Positions 60,359-64,000 of a stretch of DNA of 64,000 nucleotides are shown in pieces. The translations under genes and the position numbers were made by a program. Origin of the DNA: Phycisphaerales bacterium (GTDB lineage Bacteria; Planctomycetota; Phycisphaerae; Sedimentisphaerales; Anaerobacaceae). Each line of letters starts with the position of its first letter. Position 1 is the first letter of the stretch. The DNA lies in contig CP070675.1 of the NCBI GenBank assembly GCA_020352215.1, positions 4,100,230 through 4,164,229 on the forward strand. Direction: 5' to 3'. Below the pieces are notes generated by a model. The model was not told the DNA's origin and did not search any database. It worked only from the letters and a program-made list of their open reading frames with translations.

Positions 60359-61384
60359 TTATTTGAGAAGCTGCATGGTCAACTTTTGCTTGATCGTTAC
60401 CTGCGGACTTGCGTCGATACCCAGCGGTACGAAAGCACTCATGCGCATCTGGTACTGCTGACTGTGTCGCTCTATTCTGCCGGCATCGATATTGAATAGC
60501 TCCTCTCCTTCTCCGGTCAGTTCCTGAATCTTATAGCCTCTGAGAAAGCCGAATGTTCCGGCCATCATGAATCTGCCCGAATACGGTATTGGCCAAGTGG
60601 ATGGGGCGGACTCTGCCAAGCTGTAGGTGCTGTGTATATCGGCAACTTGCCCCCCTTCACTTTGCCGAACTTGGCTAAGCGTGTAAGTGACATCCCTTGC
60701 CTTTCGCATAACCATTGGCGTTGGCACTGAGAGCTTGGACTTCCACGTCTGGCCCACGGCCACACCCTCCGATGGCTTCTGTATGCTGGAGATCGAATCC
60801 CACAAGAACCACTGACTCGCAACAAAATCGCCTATCATATCGGGCTCTTTGATCCTTCTGCCTGTGCCGTCATCTGGGCGGAACACCTTTTCACCGATCT
60901 CGCGGATCAATTTGTCCAATTGCGAATTGTCCTCCATTTTGCCCGTGGGGCCGACCGTGAACGTGAATGTTTTGCCGCGAGCGTATTCTACGGCATCCTT
61001 GCCGCCCGCCCGCCCACTTGGGCGTCTGCTTCGTGTCGCTTTCACGGTCTTGCACGTGGCCTTTATGGTTGTCAAGCCGTAGGGGTCTACCTCAGTTGGC
61101 GTGTAGGCAACGACCATTTCCACTGATTCGGTATGTTTGTTAACCGTACTTGCCCTTGAGCGCGAAGACTCTCCCGTCGGGTCCCAATTGATTTCTACCT
61201 CTCTGCTGGAGACGAATTTGTATTGCAGGGGCTTGCCCGGCTCGAAATCTACTGTCAGCAGTACCTTTCCCTCACGTGAGAGCTTTTCTTTCTCACTCAC
61301 AGGTTCCTTGCCTTCTCCAACGCCCTTGCACCCAGCGAGGGCGGCCAGCACGACAACCGTGAAAGTCGTCAGTATCGTTTTCAA
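60359..61384 (-). CDS. lipoprotein of the DUF6263 type
   Basis: 341 residues from TTG 61384 (AGGGA upstream). Signal peptide with lipobox: TTFTVVVLAALAGC, so Cys near residue 18 is lipidated. The mature part is a beta-rich planctomycete domain: VLLTVDFEPGKPLQYKFVSSREVEINW, EMVVAYTPTEVDPYGLTTIKAT, YARGKTFTFTVGPTGKMEDN, KPSEGVAVGQTWKSKLSVPTP and GEELFNIDAGRIERHSQQYQM. Homologous in layout to the next gene upstream (61477-62727), suggesting a tandem duplication. Function unknown; outside the cytoplasm. Confidence 0.72.
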   Translation of the reverse strand: MKTILTTFTVVVLAALAGCKGVGEGKEPVSEKEKLSREGKVLLTVDFEPGKPLQYKFVSSREVEINWDPTGESSRSRASTVNKHTESVEMVVAYTPTEVDPYGLTTIKATCKTVKATRSRRPSGRAGGKDAVEYARGKTFTFTVGPTGKMEDNSQLDKLIREIGEKVFRPDDGTGRRIKEPDMIGDFVASQWFLWDSISSIQKPSEGVAVGQTWKSKLSVPTPMVMRKARDVTYTLSQVRQSEGGQVADIHSTYSLAESAPSTWPIPYSGRFMMAGTFGFLRGYKIQELTGEGEELFNIDAGRIERHSQQYQMRMSAFVPLGIDASPQVTIKQKLTMQLLK

Positions 61385-61476
61385 GTTCGTCCCTTTCAAA
61401 TGATTTGCCCTAAGCGTCGACTTCGCAATCCGTCCGACCATCCAGCGCGTCCGACGATGAACTACCCGATCGGGTC

Positions 61477-62727
61477 TCAGTCTATCTTCTCGATCTGGTA
61501 AAGACGTATTGCGGCCATCCTCAGCGCCGCAGGCCCTTGAGCATCTCCTTCGGGGGCAGGTTCGGCCGCGACCCACTCCGTCTGCAGTTGCTCGATGTAT
61601 TTCTCGACTGTGCCGCTGGCAATGTCCAGCTCCAATTGCCCATTGTACGTTTCCGTACTATCAAACATCTTCGAGAAAAAACCTGATCCCTGTTCCTTGT
61701 GTATTTCCTCTGCCATTTTCGAGGATGGGACCGCGCTCATCTCCACTATCGCTACCCGGCGATCACCTTCTTCCTTAACATCCTTCAACGTATAGACTCG
61801 TTCGAATGTCTTTGATCCCATCATGCCAAAAGAGAAACTCCTCACCCCGCTCCAGCTTTCGCCAGTGCGAAACTCACTCTTCTTCGCGAGCATAAGGGCC
61901 GATATGTTATGCCTCTGCCTGATGACATCGGCCGAAAGAAGGGTCGAAGCCGTCTTGTGGCCCGACGAGCCGCCCCGGACAGCAGTGCGGGCATCGTTCA
62001 CGTCGACAATCTTCGCGACTTGCCCCCGTGGCGAGAGTTCAATTGTGTAGCTTTGCCCGATCAACTTAGCCAGCGGATAGTTTGGGTCCTTTGGCTTTGA
62101 GCTGTCGAATTCCAGCACGATGTTATCCCTGACTCTGCCCACGTATTTCAGACCGTCGATCGTGATTTTGGCCACGGCGCTGCCGTCGTCCTTGACGCTC
62201 TGTATCTGTTGAGTGAAAGTCATCTCCACTCTATTGCCGGTATGGCCACCCTTGAACGCCGCAGGCTTTTTTGGCAAAGGCCCCTCCCATTGTACGCTCT
62301 TCTGGGCCTCCGTCATCACTCGATATTTTGTTGAGTCCCCCTGCTTGAACTTCAGCGCCAACTGCACGGCCGGCCCTTGCGGCTCGGCTTTGACCTTCTC
62401 CGCCGGTTTAGCTACAGCCTTCTGCTCCGGCTCAACGACAGGCTTTGTGGCCTCCTCAGCCTTGACTTCGGGTTTGACGGCTGTAACCGGCTCAACTTCG
62501 GGCGGCGGGGGCTGAGGTACTTCAACTTCAGCCCTTGCAGCTACTTGCGGTTCCTCCTTTGGCTCGACGACCTTATCGGCCGCAGGCGCCACGACCGTCT
62601 GCTTTTCTTGGGTTTGGATGTCCTGCTTCGCCTCCCCTTCTGACAGATCCGTACAGCCTGTCGCCGAAAGCAACAGGCAAACCAGAACGCCTGTTGCGAA
62701 GCCGAAAACTTTACCTAACGTCGTCAT
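61477..62727 (-). CDS. lipoprotein of the DUF6263 type with Pro/Glu-rich linker
   Basis: 416 residues from ATG 62727 (GGAG 6 nt upstream). Signal peptide with lipobox LVCLLLSATGC. Residues about 25-125 are a low-complexity Pro/Glu/Lys/Val spacer (EPKEEPQVAARAEVEVPQPP), long enough to cross the periplasm or reach the cell wall. The beta-rich domain then shows QLALKFKQGDSTKYRVMTEAQ, MTFTQQIQSVKDDGSAVAKITI, LIGQSYTIELSPRGQVAKIVD, SFGMMGSKTFERVYTLKDV and DIASGTVEKYIEQLQTEW. Together with the neighbour it gives a pair of related lipoproteins. Divergent from ilvD; a TATAAT lies on the minus strand at 62865-62870. Function unknown. Confidence 0.72.
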   Translation of the reverse strand: MTTLGKVFGFATGVLVCLLLSATGCTDLSEGEAKQDIQTQEKQTVVAPAADKVVEPKEEPQVAARAEVEVPQPPPPEVEPVTAVKPEVKAEEATKPVVEPEQKAVAKPAEKVKAEPQGPAVQLALKFKQGDSTKYRVMTEAQKSVQWEGPLPKKPAAFKGGHTGNRVEMTFTQQIQSVKDDGSAVAKITIDGLKYVGRVRDNIVLEFDSSKPKDPNYPLAKLIGQSYTIELSPRGQVAKIVDVNDARTAVRGGSSGHKTASTLLSADVIRQRHNISALMLAKKSEFRTGESWSGVRSFSFGMMGSKTFERVYTLKDVKEEGDRRVAIVEMSAVPSSKMAEEIHKEQGSGFFSKMFDSTETYNGQLELDIASGTVEKYIEQLQTEWVAAEPAPEGDAQGPAALRMAAIRLYQIEKID

Positions 62728-62988
62728 ACGTGTCTCCCTGCAAGTTTCAATTCTGTGCCAAATCATTCCCACTCACAAGGCAGTTCTTGCCTGCGAGGAT
62801 TCTCAGACTCACCGTCATCGCCACACACGCGGAAATCTGAAACAGAACTACCATAAGTGCGGCAATTATAAGCCTTTCATGCCTCATCGCACAGGGGAAT
62901 TTTCTTTATTTATCTTCTCCTGGCGGCTACATTTATAGTTTCGGATTGTTGTAGCAGATTGTTGAACGTTTTTCGGAGAATTCAGATC

Positions 62989-64000
62989 ATGCGCAGTGAT
63001 ACAGTCAAGAAGGGGTTTCAGCATGCTCCTCACCGAGGCCTGCTTCACGCATGCGGCCTCAGCGACGCTGACATTGATAAACCTTTTATCGGTATTGCCA
63101 ACAGTTTTTGCGAAATAGTGCCGGGCCACGTCCACCTCGACAAGGTCGGCCGGGTGGTCAAAGAAGCCATTCGTGAGGCTGGCGGAGCCGCATTTCAATT
63201 CAATACCATAGCTGTTTGTGACGGCATTGCCATGGGCCATACAGGCATGAAGTATTCTTTGGCGTCTCGTGAGATTATAGCTGATTCAGTCGAGACTATG
63301 GCAAGGGCCCACTGTTTCGACGGCCTTGTCTGTATCCCCAACTGCGACAAGATCATTCCGGGCATGCTCATGGCTGCCGTTAGGCTCAATATCCCGACGA
63401 TCTTCGTGTCGGGTGGACCTATGGCCACGGGAAAGACTAAGGATGGCCGGGATGTCGACCTCATTAGCATTTTTGAGGGTGTAGCCCAGTTCAATGCGGG
63501 CTCAATCGATGAAGGCCAGCTAAAAGAGCTTGAGCGGACCGGCTGTCCGACCCAGGGAAGCTGTTCGGGCATGTTTACGGCTAACTCGATGAATTGCCTA
63601 TGTGAAGCAATTGGGATGGCGCTGCCGGGTAACGGGACTATTTTGGCTGTTGACCCGAAGCGACAAGAGCTATACAAGGCAGCCGGCAGGCAGATAATGA
63701 CCCTGATTGAAGAGGACGTAAAACCGCTGGACATAATCAACGTCAAGTCGATGGACAACGCCCTGGCTCTGGATGTGGCGATGGGCGGCTCCACCAACAC
63801 CGTCTTGCACACACTGGCGGTTGCCAGCGAGGCGGGTATCGAATACGATCTTGAGCGCATAAATGACATTTCTTCCAGATGTCCGAACATCTGTAAGGTC
63901 TCGCCGTCGTCCGACTATCGAGTCCAGGATGTCGATGCCGCAGGCGGCGTCAGCGCGATCCTGAGGGAAATCAGCAAGGTTCCGAAACTGCTCGACACGG
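62989..64000 (+). CDS. ilvD: dihydroxy-acid dehydratase, 3' end outside the window
   Basis: 337 codons from ATG 62989 (GGAG about 9 nt upstream) and still open at the right edge; about 555-560 are expected. [85 protein letters not shown] and [19 protein letters not shown] are the characteristic motifs. The cluster Cys are in PNCDK and GSCSG; AVCDG lies between. Last common step of valine/isoleucine/leucine synthesis, using an Fe-S cluster. Distantly related to the YjhG-type enzyme at 11,669. Confidence 0.97.
   Translation, partial: MRSDTVKKGFQHAPHRGLLHACGLSDADIDKPFIGIANSFCEIVPGHVHLDKVGRVVKEAIREAGGAAFQFNTIAVCDGIAMGHTGMKYSLASREIIADSVETMARAHCFDGLVCIPNCDKIIPGMLMAAVRLNIPTIFVSGGPMATGKTKDGRDVDLISIFEGVAQFNAGSIDEGQLKELERTGCPTQGSCSGMFTANSMNCLCEAIGMALPGNGTILAVDPKRQELYKAAGRQIMTLIEEDVKPLDIINVKSMDNALALDVAMGGSTNTVLHTLAVASEAGIEYDLERINDISSRCPNICKVSPSSDYRVQDVDAAGGVSAILREISKVPKLLDT

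Overview
The window looks like a piece of a planctomycete chromosome, most likely class Phycisphaerae (Sedimentisphaerales-like). This is inferred from secreted proteins ending in dockerin-like repeats of the 'DLNGSGRVDFEDF...WL' type, a pair of DUF6263-like lipoproteins, a non-coding tract that reads QNKANF / KTKPI when translated, and a remnant of a planctomycete-style TPR protein. No rRNA, tRNA, CRISPR array, intact insertion sequence or prophage was seen.

Bases 1-20,500 are a carbohydrate-use region. A GHMP (galactokinase-type) sugar kinase runs off the left edge, followed by a short NagA-like deacetylase. Next comes a minus-strand operon (11,383 to 2,253) with an NRAMP-fold transporter that lacks the metal-binding motifs, an SDR, a DapA-fold lyase, and two secreted acetylxylan-esterase-like proteins, one of them fused to a TIM-barrel-like domain. 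Facing it is a plus-strand operon (11,669 to 20,484) with a YjhG-type aldonate dehydratase, a 2-keto-3-deoxy-sugar-acid aldolase, an FGGY kinase, a secreted DUF5060/DUF4038 apiosidase-like glycosidase, a four-carbon acid sugar kinase (DUF1537) and a GntP permease. Together they suggest extracellular de-esterification and cleavage of a plant or algal polysaccharide, uptake of a sugar acid, and a dehydratase/aldolase route. The actual substrate is not known.

Bases 20,485-23,760 are a decayed zone: non-coding repeat tracts, a truncated zeta-toxin-like P-loop gene, a frameshifted CorA C-terminus and a TPR remnant, with two small intact membrane-protein genes in the middle.

Bases 23,763-31,300 hold two large secreted proteins. 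One is a 1,614-residue LamG + alpha-2-macroglobulin/complement-like thioester protein with both the GCGEQ thioester and a C3-like HQEMIGG histidine motif. The other, on the opposite strand, is a beta-helix protein with calcium-binding repeats.

Bases 31,545-43,250 (plus) are housekeeping: alaC-like aminotransferase, gapA-pgk-rpe, accD, hisC-hisB-ispF, cysS-ruvC-ruvA-ruvB. Bases 43,315-52,360 (minus) are the cell-envelope/RNA cluster purA, uppS, cdsA, phoH, pgpH, ybeY, CNNM/CBS protein, recO. Bases 52,475-62,730 (minus) contain less understood genes: two hypotheticals, a radical SAM protein, a protein-kinase-like multi-pass membrane protein next to pgpA, a dGTPase-like HD hydrolase with a HIT protein, and two lipoproteins. 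A partial ilvD starts at 62,989 and runs off the right edge.
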